Positions 1 to 7,642 of a stretch of DNA of 20,951 nucleotides are shown one piece after another. Each line of letters starts with the position of its first letter. The first letter of the stretch is position 1. The position numbers and the translations under genes were made by a program. The stretch comes from an uncultured Dorea sp. (GTDB lineage: Bacteria > Bacillota > Clostridia > Lachnospirales > Lachnospiraceae). The DNA lies in contig CAKRCL010000028.1 in the NCBI GenBank assembly GCA_934307335.1, positions 1-20,951 of the forward strand, given 5' to 3'. Under the pieces are notes generated by a model, which was not told the DNA's origin, ran no database searches, and saw nothing but the letters and a program-made list of their open reading frames with translations.

Positions 1-206
1 TCATCTTTCGCAATCATTTTTTCAAATTCTTCTGTTGTTTTGAAAAAATATGCCTTTCCTTCTTCTTCTCCCGGTCTTGGACTTCTCGTCGTTGCAGAAA
101 TAGATAATGCATAGTTATCATATTTCTCCAGGAGTGCTTTCATGATCGTACCTTTTCCGGCACCGGAAAACCCGGATACTACAATAAGAATTCCCTCTTT
201 ATTCAT
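1..206 (-). CDS. gmk: Guanylate kinase, N-terminal part (cut by window edge)
   Basis: Catalyses ATP + GMP to ADP + GDP in the cytoplasm, a step in GTP and dGTP synthesis. Only the first 68 codons are in the window. The P-loop GFSGAGKGT lies at residues 12-20, and the GMP-binding stretch TTRSPRPGEEEGKAYFF at 39-55 is typical of guanylate kinases. The start was chosen at the ATG at 206-204 because AGAGGT sits 6 bases upstream of it. An in-frame ATG at 212-210 touches that Shine-Dalgarno sequence and is less likely. The gene follows yicC after 11 bases, and its ribosome binding site overlaps the yicC stop, so the two are almost certainly co-transcribed. The family assignment is firm; the rest of the protein is not visible. 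Confidence 0.95.
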   Translation of the reverse strand, partial: MNKEGILIVVSGFSGAGKGTIMKALLEKYDNYALSISATTRSPRPGEEEGKAYFFKTTEEFEKMIAKD

Positions 207-217
207 AGTCATACCTC

Positions 218-1099
218 TTATTCGATATTCTGAATCTGCTCTCTGACTTTCTCAATCTCTGTCTTAAGCCCAATTCCTGTATTTGAAACTTCCAAATCAT
301 TTGCTTTGGAAAGAATGGTATTCGCCTCACGGTTCATCTCTTGAGCAATAAAATCTAGTTTTCGTCCGATTCCGGCTTCTTCAGACTGCAGCGTCTCTTT
401 CATATGTACAACATGACTTCTCAGTCTAACGACCTCTTCGTCTGTACAAATCTTATCTGCATAAATAACAACTTCTGCTGCGATCCGATTCTCTTCAATC
501 TGAGTATCCTCTAAAAGCTCTTTCACTTTTGCTTCAAGCTTTTCTCTGTATTCAGCAACGATCTGAGGTGAACGCTCTTCTATGAAAGCTACCATATCAA
601 GAATTGCATCCAGTTTTGCCAGAATATCTTTCTTCAGATGCTCTCCCTCCGCTGTTCTGGTTGCCACAAATCCATCGATTGCTCCGTCCAGTGCTTTCTT
701 GAGCCCTTTCCACAATTCATCCGTATCTTCACTGCACTCTTCCATTGTAAATATCTCCGGATAACGGGAAAGTGCTGAAACACGGACATCATTCTCAATA
801 CTGAACTTCTCTGCCATCTGCTTAAAATATCCAAGATATTCTGCCGCCAGACTTTCATTGTACTTTAATGAAACCTGTCCGTCTGATAAATCTTCATAGC
901 TGATGAAGATATCTACTTTTCCTCTCTGAATCCTCTTTTTTATCTCTGTCCGGATTGCTGTCTCGAAGAAATTCAACTTCTTCGGCATACGGATGCTCAT
1001 ATCCAGATAGCGGTGATTCACGCCCTTCATCTCTACAGTAAACTTACGGTCTCCGTCTGATATCTCACATCTTCCGAAACCGGTCATACTCTTGATCAT
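218..1099 (-). CDS. yicC: YicC/YloC family endoribonuclease
   Basis: A 293-residue protein, close to the length of E. coli YicC and B. subtilis YloC. It opens with the family signature MIKSMTGFGR and ends with the conserved DUF1732 region (about residues 205-293, including RLRSHVVHM, GRKLDFIAQEMNREANT and an EKVREQIQNIE terminus). Members are reported to be RNA endonucleases; the in vivo targets are less clear. Linkage to gmk is the usual arrangement in Firmicutes. A strong promoter lies upstream at 1152-1180. AGAGG sits 9 bases before the ATG at 1099. There is no gene between yicC and gmk, where many Firmicutes carry remA (DUF370). The family call is firm; cellular role is from family knowledge. 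Confidence 0.93.
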   Translation of the reverse strand: MIKSMTGFGRCEISDGDRKFTVEMKGVNHRYLDMSIRMPKKLNFFETAIRTEIKKRIQRGKVDIFISYEDLSDGQVSLKYNESLAAEYLGYFKQMAEKFSIENDVRVSALSRYPEIFTMEECSEDTDELWKGLKKALDGAIDGFVATRTAEGEHLKKDILAKLDAILDMVAFIEERSPQIVAEYREKLEAKVKELLEDTQIEENRIAAEVVIYADKICTDEEVVRLRSHVVHMKETLQSEEAGIGRKLDFIAQEMNREANTILSKANDLEVSNTGIGLKTEIEKVREQIQNIE

Positions 1100-1129
1100 G
1101 TGTATTAACCTCTTCTTTTCAGTAATAAA

Positions 1130-1145
1130 TACGGTTTTAACCGTA
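1130..1145. repeat. Short inverted repeat at the predicted yicC transcription start
   Basis: TACGGTT and AACCGTA form perfect 7-base arms separated by TT. The repeat covers roughly +1 to +16 of the predicted yicC transcript. It could be an operator or a 5' hairpin; the sequence cannot decide which. Confidence 0.5.
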
Positions 1146-1151
1146 CGTTTT

Positions 1152-1180
1152 ATTATACTTCATTTGGATTTTGCAGTCAA
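1152..1180 (-). promoter_or_regulatory. Promoter for yicC-gmk (SigA type)
   Basis: Read on the minus strand, TTGACT (1180-1175), a 17-base spacer and TATAAT (1157-1152) form a near-consensus vegetative promoter. The start of transcription would be near 1145, about 45 bases before the yicC ATG. Its -35 box lies inside the spacer of the opposing rqcH promoter. Inferred from sequence only. Confidence 0.75.
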
Positions 1181-1192
1181 CTATGGTATGAT
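1164..1192 (+). promoter_or_regulatory. Promoter for rqcH (SigA type, weak -35)
   Basis: TTGGAT (1164-1169), a 17-base spacer and TATGAT (1187-1192) are placed correctly for rqcH, giving a leader of about 33 bases. The -10 box is good and the -35 poor. It interlocks with the yicC promoter on the other strand. Inferred from sequence only. Confidence 0.55.
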
Positions 1193-1231
1193 AGGAAAAG
1201 TAAACATTATTTTTTAAAGGAGTGCTAAACT

Positions 1232-2971
1232 ATGGCATTTGACGGAACAACTATTTCAGCAGTCAAAAAAGAATTATCTGATTCCATTTTAGGTGGACGT
1301 ATCTACAAAATCGCTCAACCGGAACCTGACGAACTGCTGATCACAATAAAGACACCGGAAGGGCAAAAAAAGCTGTATATCTCAGCCAGCGCATCCCTTC
1401 CACTCATTTTTTTAACAGACGAAAACAAGCCAAGTCCTATGACAGCACCTGGATTTTGCATGCTGCTTCGCAAATATATTGGTAACGGGCGCATTGTTGC
1501 AATCTCACAGCCCGGACTTGAACGCATCTTATTCTTCGACATTGAACATCTGAATGAATTAGGTGATCTTTGTCAGAAACGTTTGATAGTAGAGATCATG
1601 GGAAAACACAGCAACATTATTTTCTGCGATAATGAAGGAAAAATTCTGGACAGCATTAAGCATGTATCTGCGCAGATGAGTTCTGTCCGCGAGGTTTTGC
1701 CCGGAAGACAATATTTTATTCCGGATACCATGTCAAAACAAGACCCGCTGAGTATATCACAGGATGACTTCATTCTTGCACTAAAAGCAAAACCTGCTCC
1801 TCTCGGGAAAGCAATATATACAAGTTTTACCGGAATCAGTCCAGTCGTTGCAGAGCATATTGCCTCTGAATCCGGATTGGACAGTGACATTCCGGCATCT
1901 GACATTTCCGAAGATATGTTAATTCATTTGTATCGACAGTTTTCTTACTACATAGAAGACCTCACAAATGGAAATTTTCATCCGGTAATTTATTATGAAG
2001 GTGATGTGCCAAAAGAATTTGCTGCCATTCCATTTTCTCATTATGACAATTACCGCCTGGAATCTTATGACTCCATTTCACAAGTTCTTCGTACCTATTA
2101 TGCGACTCGTAATACAGTAACTCGGATTCGTCAGAAAAGTGCTGATCTACGTCATGTTGTACAGACCAATCTGGAACGTGCACGCAAAAAATACGACTTA
2201 CAGACAAAGCAGCTGCAAGGAACGGCAGGGCGTGAAAAATATAAAGTATACGGAGAACTGATCAATACTTATGGCTACAATTTAGATCCTGCCGCCAAGT
2301 CTTTGACTTGCCTGAACTATTACACAAATGAAGACATTACCATTCCTTTGGATCCACAGAAGACACCTCAGGAAAACTCACAGAAATATTTTGCAAAATA
2401 CAATAAACAAAAGCGAACCTTCGAAGCATTGTCTGAACTGATTCAGGAAACTGCAGATGAAATCAGTTATCTGGAGTCAGTCAGCAACGCACTTGACATC
2501 GCACTAAGCGAAGCTGATCTTGCCCAGATTAAGGAAGAACTGACTGCCAGTGGATATGTCCGCAGAAAATTCACAAAGAAAAAAGTGAAATTGACCAACA
2601 AACCAATGCACTTTATTTCCAGTGACGGCTATGATATCTATGTTGGAAAAAATAACATTCAAAATGACGAACTGACCTTTTCTTTTGCTAACGGTGGCGA
2701 CTGGTGGTTCCATGCAAAAGGAGCACCGGGATCTCATGTCATTGTAAAGACAAATGGTGAAGAACTCCCAGACCGTACTTTCGAAGAAGCTGGCCGATTA
2801 GCTGCATACTACTCCAAGAACCGTGGCAGTGATAAAGTCGAAATTGATTATGTTGAAAAAAAACATGTTAAAAAGCCAAATGGCGCCAAACCTGGATTCG
2901 TTGTATATTACACGAATTATTCTCTTGTCATTGATTCAGATATCAGCAATATAAAAGTCGTGCAGGATTAA
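1232..2971 (+). CDS. rqcH: RqcH, ribosome quality control factor (NFACT family)
   Basis: Bacterial homologue of eukaryotic Rqc2/NEMF. It binds obstructed 50S subunits carrying peptidyl-tRNA and recruits tRNA-Ala to add alanine tails that mark stalled nascent chains for degradation (known from B. subtilis). The 579 residues show the family order: NFACT-N (about 4-175, with EIMGKHSNII at 121-130), a helix-hairpin-helix segment (about 184-220), a basic coiled-coil middle (about 285-440) and NFACT-R/DUF814 (about 460-570, with DGYDIYVGKNN and WWFHAKGAPGSH). Older annotation calls such proteins fibronectin-binding. The Asp-Arg pair needed for tailing in B. subtilis (97-98) appears here as Glu97-Arg98. 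AAAGGAG lies about 9 bases before the ATG. It is a single-gene unit ending in a terminator that includes its stop codon. Confidence 0.95.
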   Translation: MAFDGTTISAVKKELSDSILGGRIYKIAQPEPDELLITIKTPEGQKKLYISASASLPLIFLTDENKPSPMTAPGFCMLLRKYIGNGRIVAISQPGLERILFFDIEHLNELGDLCQKRLIVEIMGKHSNIIFCDNEGKILDSIKHVSAQMSSVREVLPGRQYFIPDTMSKQDPLSISQDDFILALKAKPAPLGKAIYTSFTGISPVVAEHIASESGLDSDIPASDISEDMLIHLYRQFSYYIEDLTNGNFHPVIYYEGDVPKEFAAIPFSHYDNYRLESYDSISQVLRTYYATRNTVTRIRQKSADLRHVVQTNLERARKKYDLQTKQLQGTAGREKYKVYGELINTYGYNLDPAAKSLTCLNYYTNEDITIPLDPQKTPQENSQKYFAKYNKQKRTFEALSELIQETADEISYLESVSNALDIALSEADLAQIKEELTASGYVRRKFTKKKVKLTNKPMHFISSDGYDIYVGKNNIQNDELTFSFANGGDWWFHAKGAPGSHVIVKTNGEELPDRTFEEAGRLAAYYSKNRGSDKVEIDYVEKKHVKKPNGAKPGFVVYYTNYSLVIDSDISNIKVVQD

Positions 2972-2987
2972 TCCCGCACGACTTTTT
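2954..2987. terminator. Bidirectional terminator between rqcH and the convergent nucleotidyltransferase gene
   Basis: AAAGTCGTGC (2954-2963) pairs with GCACGACTTT (2976-2985). The loop is itself a near-palindrome (GGATTAATCC), which extends the stem past one mismatch. T-rich tracts follow on both strands. The rqcH stop codon (2969-2971) lies in the loop, and the minus-strand gene's stop (2988-2986) touches the other edge. Confidence 0.85.
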
Positions 2988-3924
2988 ATGAAATGATATC
3001 CTCAAATAACTTTTCTTTATAAACACCTGCTTCAATCAGCTTTTTGAAAGCTTCTACAACTGAGTCTTTATCTTCTTTGTAAGTAACTCCAAACCATTTG
3101 TCCTGGGTTTCCAGAACTTTTACAGACACCTCATCTCTCTGAAGCAATTCATCAATATAAATCGGAAGCAGATACTCACCTTTTAATACATCCACATCCG
3201 GTTTTTCAAAGAATTCCTTGAATCCTTTTTCCAAAATTCCTACAAATTCCGGTGTCAGCCCCCACATGTTCATAGATACATGTGAATTCTCATCAATTAA
3301 TACTTGTTCATCTTCTTTCTGAACTGCTGCTTTATCACCGATTTTTACAATATTTTTCGTTTCATCGACTCCTGTCAGATATCCATTCGCATCTACCTGG
3401 CAGACACCTCTTGTTACACCGCCATTCTCACTAAGTGTATTCTTAAGGATAAATCCTGCCATACAGAAATCCATTGGCTTTTCCGGTGTATAGCCTTCCA
3501 GAAAATCATGCAATAATCCAAACGCTTCTTTTCCGTAATAATCATCGGCATTGATAACAGCAAACGGCTCTTTAATAACGTCTTTACATGCCAGGACTGC
3601 CTGACCTGTTCCCCATGGTTTTGTACGGTCCGCCGGGAGTTCCACTCCTTCCGGAAGATCATCTATAGCCTGAAATGCATAAGCAATCTCTACATCCAGC
3701 TTCTTGCAGATTGCCTCTATTCTATCTCCGATCACCTCTCGGAAAGCATCCTCAATATCCTTGCGGATAATGAATACAATCTTATTAAAGCCTGCTTTGA
3801 TCGCATCATGGATAGAATAATCCATAATAATCTCTCCGTGCATTCCCACTGGTTCCAACTGCTTGATCCCGCCACCAAATCTAGAGCCGATTCCAGCTGC
3901 CATAATGACTAGTGATGTTTTCAT
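2986..3924 (-). CDS. Sugar-phosphate nucleotidyltransferase family protein
   Basis: A 312-residue cytoplasmic protein with the NTP-transferase fold. The N-terminal MAAGIGSRFGG, then IKQLEPVG, matches the G-x-G-x-R...K-P nucleotide-binding signature, and NADDYYG (around residue 125) supplies the metal-binding aspartates. Such enzymes join a sugar 1-phosphate to a nucleotide; the sugar and nucleotide cannot be read from this sequence, so no symbol is given. The start was set at the ATG at 3924-3922, which has GGAGGT 6 bases upstream and places the signature at the extreme N-terminus. A longer frame reaching 3972 adds 16 residues but lacks a ribosome binding site and runs through the promoter. 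The gene has its own promoter and follows the DUF815 gene by 108 bases. No glycan cluster surrounds it. Confidence 0.85.
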   Translation of the reverse strand: MKTSLVIMAAGIGSRFGGGIKQLEPVGMHGEIIMDYSIHDAIKAGFNKIVFIIRKDIEDAFREVIGDRIEAICKKLDVEIAYAFQAIDDLPEGVELPADRTKPWGTGQAVLACKDVIKEPFAVINADDYYGKEAFGLLHDFLEGYTPEKPMDFCMAGFILKNTLSENGGVTRGVCQVDANGYLTGVDETKNIVKIGDKAAVQKEDEQVLIDENSHVSMNMWGLTPEFVGILEKGFKEFFEKPDVDVLKGEYLLPIYIDELLQRDEVSVKVLETQDKWFGVTYKEDKDSVVEAFKKLIEAGVYKEKLFEDIIS

Positions 3925-3954
3925 CTTTGTACCTCCATACTTTTTATCTATATT

Positions 3955-3983
3955 ATTGTACTGGATATCCATCAGATACGCAA
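3955..3983 (-). promoter_or_regulatory. Promoter for the nucleotidyltransferase gene
   Basis: On the minus strand TTGCGT (3983-3978), 17 bases and TACAAT (3960-3955) fit a SigA promoter with transcription starting near 3948, about 24 bases before the ATG. This suggests independent expression from the upstream pheA-DUF815 pair. Confidence 0.55.
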
Positions 3984-4032
3984 CACCTATTCTTTAATCC
4001 AGAAGAGCGTCTAACAGCAAAAGATATTCAGA

Positions 4033-5325
4033 TTATGCCTCTTTTCCTGCCAGATAATCAATAAACTGTTGTGCTGTTCTTCCGGACATTCCGCCATGAC
4101 TTAACTCCCACTTATTTGCTTCAGCCAGAAGTTCTTCTTCCGTAAGCCCCAGATTATTTTTCTTTGCCAACTGACGCACGATCTCCTGAAATTCACGTTT
4201 CTGTGGTCTTCCAAAATAAATTGTAACACCAAATCTTGCTACCAGTGACAACTTCTCTTGTACTGTGTCATTGGTATGTAATTCTTCATCTCTGTCCTCT
4301 TTATCCTTAAATGTCTCGCGGATCAAATGTCTACGGTTAGAAGTTGCATAGATCAATACATTATCCGGCTTCTTTTCAAGACCACCTTCAATAACAGCTT
4401 TTAAGTATTTGTATTCTATTTCGAATTCTTCAAAGGACAAATCATCCATATAAATGATAAATTTATAATTACGATTCTTAATCTGAGCAATCACATCATT
4501 CAGATCTTGGAACTGATGCTTATATACCTCGATCATACGTAATCCCTGATCATAATACTGATTCAAAATTGCCTTGATAGACGAAGATTTTCCTGTACCT
4601 GCATCACCAAACAACAGGCAGTTATTGGATTTTCTCCCCTTTACAAATGCTTCTGTATTATCAATCAGCTTTTTCTTTGCAGTTTCATATCCAACCAGAT
4701 CGTCCAAATGTACATGTGCAATTTTTGTAATTGGCACAATTTTCGCACCTTCTTCTGTATGTTCAATGCGAAATGCCTTATGAAGTCCCAGTTTTCCAAC
4801 TCCAAATTCCTTATAAAACTGTGTTACAGTAGCTTTAAATTCTTCCGCATCCTTCGTCTCATCCAATGCCTTTGCAAGATTACAGATACGGTCACGAATC
4901 CTCTCATTAAAAATCTGTCCATGCCCTTTCACGCCTTTATAATCTCTAAGCATAGCCAGAGCGTCTTCACCAAGCACTTCTGCGAGATTCTGAAAATCAT
5001 AATCGAACAACTCTTTGAAAATTTTGAAATCATGAAGCGCTGCAATATTAATACTTCCTTCTACTGCTCCGACAATTTCACAAGATGTACTATAAGCATT
5101 CTCATGACTGACCATAAGATAAGTCAAGTATGTATGCCACAGATTTCCCTCAAATCCGTGACTGACCGAAAGCTCTGTCAGATCTCCGATCGTTGAATAC
5201 AAAAGACTTCTCATATCATCTTCATTATAGTATTCATTATCATAATTCTCCATAAGAAATGTCATGTCCTGAAGAAGTTCCCCTTCTTCCATATCTTTAT
5301 ATAAAATCAATTCATTCGTTCTCAT
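4033..5325 (-). CDS. DUF815-family AAA-type ATPase of unknown role
   Basis: A 430-residue protein. An N-terminal helical region (about 1-195) without a recognisable catalytic motif is followed by a DUF815 ATPase domain. Walker A is GDAGTGKS at 240-247, Walker B is IIYMDDL around 290-296, a sensor-1-like TSN is at 328-330, and an SGRTAQQF sensor-2-like motif is near 414-421. Relatives are annotated only as ATP-binding protein; the biological role is not established. There is no signal peptide or membrane segment, so it is probably cytoplasmic. It lies 40 bases after pheA with no terminator between, so it is probably co-transcribed. AAAGGAG lies about 12 bases before the ATG, a long spacing that may mean modest translation. 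The family call is firm; function is unknown. Confidence 0.85.
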   Translation of the reverse strand: MRTNELILYKDMEEGELLQDMTFLMENYDNEYYNEDDMRSLLYSTIGDLTELSVSHGFEGNLWHTYLTYLMVSHENAYSTSCEIVGAVEGSINIAALHDFKIFKELFDYDFQNLAEVLGEDALAMLRDYKGVKGHGQIFNERIRDRICNLAKALDETKDAEEFKATVTQFYKEFGVGKLGLHKAFRIEHTEEGAKIVPITKIAHVHLDDLVGYETAKKKLIDNTEAFVKGRKSNNCLLFGDAGTGKSSSIKAILNQYYDQGLRMIEVYKHQFQDLNDVIAQIKNRNYKFIIYMDDLSFEEFEIEYKYLKAVIEGGLEKKPDNVLIYATSNRRHLIRETFKDKEDRDEELHTNDTVQEKLSLVARFGVTIYFGRPQKREFQEIVRQLAKKNNLGLTEEELLAEANKWELSHGGMSGRTAQQFIDYLAGKEA

Positions 5326-5365
5326 ATTCTCTGATATCTCCTTTACTGATTGTTGTCCATTGTTA

Positions 5366-6496
5366 TTAATAGTTGCCGAGAATTTTTAACCCTCTGCTTT
5401 CTTCTCTTAATCCACGAATTGCATTTTTAACGCCTGGTTCCTCAAGATTTCCTTCAAAATCTACAAAGAAACGATACTCCCAGCTTCTTCCTTCGATTGG
5501 CCTTGACTCAATCTTAGACATATTCAGATCATTATAAATGAAATGTGACAGCAGATGGTAAAGTGATCCACTCTCGTGCGGGACTTCAAAGCAAATACTG
5601 ATTTTCTTTGCACCTTTTAAAAATACTTTCTGATTTGTCACAATAATAAATCTTGTACAATTACCAGCCTCATCGTTAATTTGATCCTCCAGGACTTCCA
5701 ATCCATATACCTTTGCCGCATAAGCACTGCAGACTGCAGCTTGTGTCTTGTCCTGATCATCTAGAATTTTCTTCGCTGCAATCGCTGTATTTGCGACACT
5801 GATCTGTTGCCAGTCGCTGTGTTCCTCAAGAAATCGACTTGTCTGCATCAAAGCCTCTGCCTTCGAATACACGCATTTCAATTCTGAAAGTTCTGTACCC
5901 GGAAGTCCTGCTAAAGTATGCGTAATCGGAATAATCACTTCACCTACAATATAATTTTCAAATTCTACCAAAAGATCATAAACCTCATTAACCGCACCCG
6001 CTGTAGAGTTCTCAATCGGAAGCACTGCATAATCTGCCGCTCCCTCTTCGATTGCTTCCATAGCATCACGAAATGTGCGTACAGAATAACTATTACAATT
6101 TTCTCCAAAATATGTCTTCATAGCAGCCTGTCCATAGGCTCCTTCCATACCTTGAAATACAACTCTTGCCTTTTCAACTCCAAGTGAATCTATCTCTATA
6201 AACGGAAGTCTTCCAAGTGCGCCTGCTTTCACAAGCTGCTGATATTGAAGTTTCCGGCTCATAGACATCAGCTGCTGATACAGCTCCTGAATACCTTTTT
6301 TATCAAAATCAGAAGATACTTTTGATGCCACATTCTGAAGCTTTTCCTTTTCTCTTACACGATCAAATACTTTTCTTCCTGCTTCGACCTTATATTCTCC
6401 TACTTGCTCACAAATCTTCATACGCTCTTCATAAAGCTTTACGATCTGATCATCTACAATATCTAGCTGTCCTCTTAGTTCTTCTAATGTAGCCAT
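5366..6496 (-). CDS. pheA: Bifunctional chorismate mutase / prephenate dehydratase
   Basis: Converts chorismate to prephenate and then to phenylpyruvate, the committed branch to phenylalanine. The 376 residues show a chorismate mutase AroQ domain (about 1-88; LRGQLDIVDDQIVKLYEERM, then KVFDRVREKEK), a prephenate dehydratase domain (about 110-288; FQGMEGAYGQAA, LPIENSTAGAV and the essential TRF at 281-283) and a C-terminal ACT domain (about 298-376) with GSLY at 310-313 and ESRP at 330-333, the phenylalanine-binding motifs. Feedback inhibition by phenylalanine is therefore expected. The length and order match the P-protein family. GGAAGGAG sits 6 bases before the ATG. No leader peptide or T-box is visible in the short leader. 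It is divergent from pyrBI and followed by the DUF815 ATPase. Confidence 0.96.
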   Translation of the reverse strand: MATLEELRGQLDIVDDQIVKLYEERMKICEQVGEYKVEAGRKVFDRVREKEKLQNVASKVSSDFDKKGIQELYQQLMSMSRKLQYQQLVKAGALGRLPFIEIDSLGVEKARVVFQGMEGAYGQAAMKTYFGENCNSYSVRTFRDAMEAIEEGAADYAVLPIENSTAGAVNEVYDLLVEFENYIVGEVIIPITHTLAGLPGTELSELKCVYSKAEALMQTSRFLEEHSDWQQISVANTAIAAKKILDDQDKTQAAVCSAYAAKVYGLEVLEDQINDEAGNCTRFIIVTNQKVFLKGAKKISICFEVPHESGSLYHLLSHFIYNDLNMSKIESRPIEGRSWEYRFFVDFEGNLEEPGVKNAIRGLREESRGLKILGNY

Positions 6497-6564
6497 ACAT
6501 TTCTCCTTCCAAAATTAATCTTCTCATAACTTCTTACATTCACTCTCTATACTGACACTATTGC

Positions 6565-6570
6565 ATTATA
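6565..6570 (-). promoter_or_regulatory. Probable -10 box for pheA
   Basis: On the minus strand a perfect TATAAT lies about 70 bases before the pheA ATG. No good -35 hexamer is found 16-18 bases upstream, so the promoter may be weak or need an activator. The assignment is tentative. Confidence 0.4.
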
Positions 6571-6642
6571 ATACATTTCATATTTAAAATCTACCTCTCA
6601 ATCTTATCTACCTTTCACGTCTAAAAAAAATTAATTTTTACA

Positions 6643-6671
6643 TTGAAAAACTGAGTGGTTTGTTATATGAT
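6643..6671 (+). promoter_or_regulatory. Promoter for pyrBI (SigA type)
   Basis: TTGAAA (6643-6648), 17 bases and TATGAT (6666-6671) form a good vegetative promoter. Transcription would start near 6678, leaving a leader of only about 33 bases before the pyrB ATG. That is too short for a PyrR-type attenuator. Confidence 0.75.
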
Positions 6672-6710
6672 GTACAGAGACTTTAAGAAAACGTCGCGAA
6701 GGAGGATTTT

Positions 6711-7628
6711 ATGAGACACTTAATGAGTCCACTCGATTTCACAGTGGAAGAATTAGACAAGCTTATGGATTTAGCCCAGGACATCGAAAAGAACCCTAAG
6801 AAATATGCTCACGCATGTGATGGAAAGAAATTAGCAACTTTATTTTTTGAACCAAGTACACGTACAAGACTCAGCCATGAAGCAGCAATGCTTAATCTCG
6901 GAGGTAGTGTTCTTGGTTTTTCTTCTGCCGATTCCAGTTCTGCTACAAAGGGGGAAAGTGTTGCAGACACTGTTCGCATGATTTCCTGCTATGCAGACAT
7001 CTGCGCAATGAGACATCCAAAAGAAGGTGCTACACTGGTTGCCAGCATGCATTCACGAATTCCTGTGATCAATGCAGGTGATGGCGGACACCAGCATCCG
7101 ACCCAGACACTGACAGACCTGCTTACAATCCGTTCCTTAAAGGGTCGTCTTGATAACATTACAATCGGTCTTTGTGGAGATTTAAAATTTGGTCGTACTG
7201 TTCACTCTCTGATCCGTGCTCTTGTACGCTATGAGAATGTAAGATTTGTTCTTATTTCTCCGGAAGAACTTCGTGTTCCAAGTTATATCCGCAATGATGT
7301 TCTTGATAAAGAACATGCTGATTATGAAGAAGTTGTACGTCTGGAAGATGCCCTTCCAGATCTTGACATCCTTTACATGACTCGTGTTCAGAAAGAACGA
7401 TTCTTCAATGAAGATGATTACATCCGTATGAAAGATTTCTATGTATTAGATGCTCAGAAAATGGAACTTGCACCAAAGGATATGTACGTGCTTCACCCAC
7501 TTCCAAGGGTTAATGAGATTGCTGTGGATGTTGATGATGATCCAAGAGCAGCATACTTTGCACAGGCTCAATACGGAGTCTATATCCGAATGGCCCTGAT
7601 TCTGACATTACTGGAAATCGAAGTCTAA
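6711..7628 (+). CDS. pyrB: Aspartate carbamoyltransferase catalytic subunit
   Basis: Condenses carbamoyl phosphate with aspartate to N-carbamoyl-aspartate, the committed step of pyrimidine synthesis. The 305-residue length is typical. The carbamoyl-phosphate loop FEPSTRTR (46-53), the mobile-loop lysine in SATKGES (Lys80), HPTQ (129-132) and the aspartate-site HPLPR (262-266) are all present. AAGGAGG sits 5 bases before the ATG. pyrI follows after 14 bases, so the holoenzyme is expected to be the catalytic-regulatory dodecamer of E. coli type, not the unregulated trimer found in Bacillus. Confidence 0.97.
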   Translation: MRHLMSPLDFTVEELDKLMDLAQDIEKNPKKYAHACDGKKLATLFFEPSTRTRLSHEAAMLNLGGSVLGFSSADSSSATKGESVADTVRMISCYADICAMRHPKEGATLVASMHSRIPVINAGDGGHQHPTQTLTDLLTIRSLKGRLDNITIGLCGDLKFGRTVHSLIRALVRYENVRFVLISPEELRVPSYIRNDVLDKEHADYEEVVRLEDALPDLDILYMTRVQKERFFNEDDYIRMKDFYVLDAQKMELAPKDMYVLHPLPRVNEIAVDVDDDPRAAYFAQAQYGVYIRMALILTLLEIEV

Positions 7629-7642
7629 GGAGGAATTAAATC

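Noticed and set aside
3925..3972. A 16-residue N-terminal extension of the nucleotidyltransferase
   Set aside because: It has no ribosome binding site, runs over the predicted promoter, and would put the nucleotide-binding motif away from the N-terminus. The internal ATG has an ideal GGAGGT.
4708..5196. A 162-codon plus-strand open frame antisense to the DUF815 ATPase
   Set aside because: It has low-complexity Cys/Phe/Ile-rich composition typical of the reverse strand of a real AT-rich gene, with no ribosome binding site.
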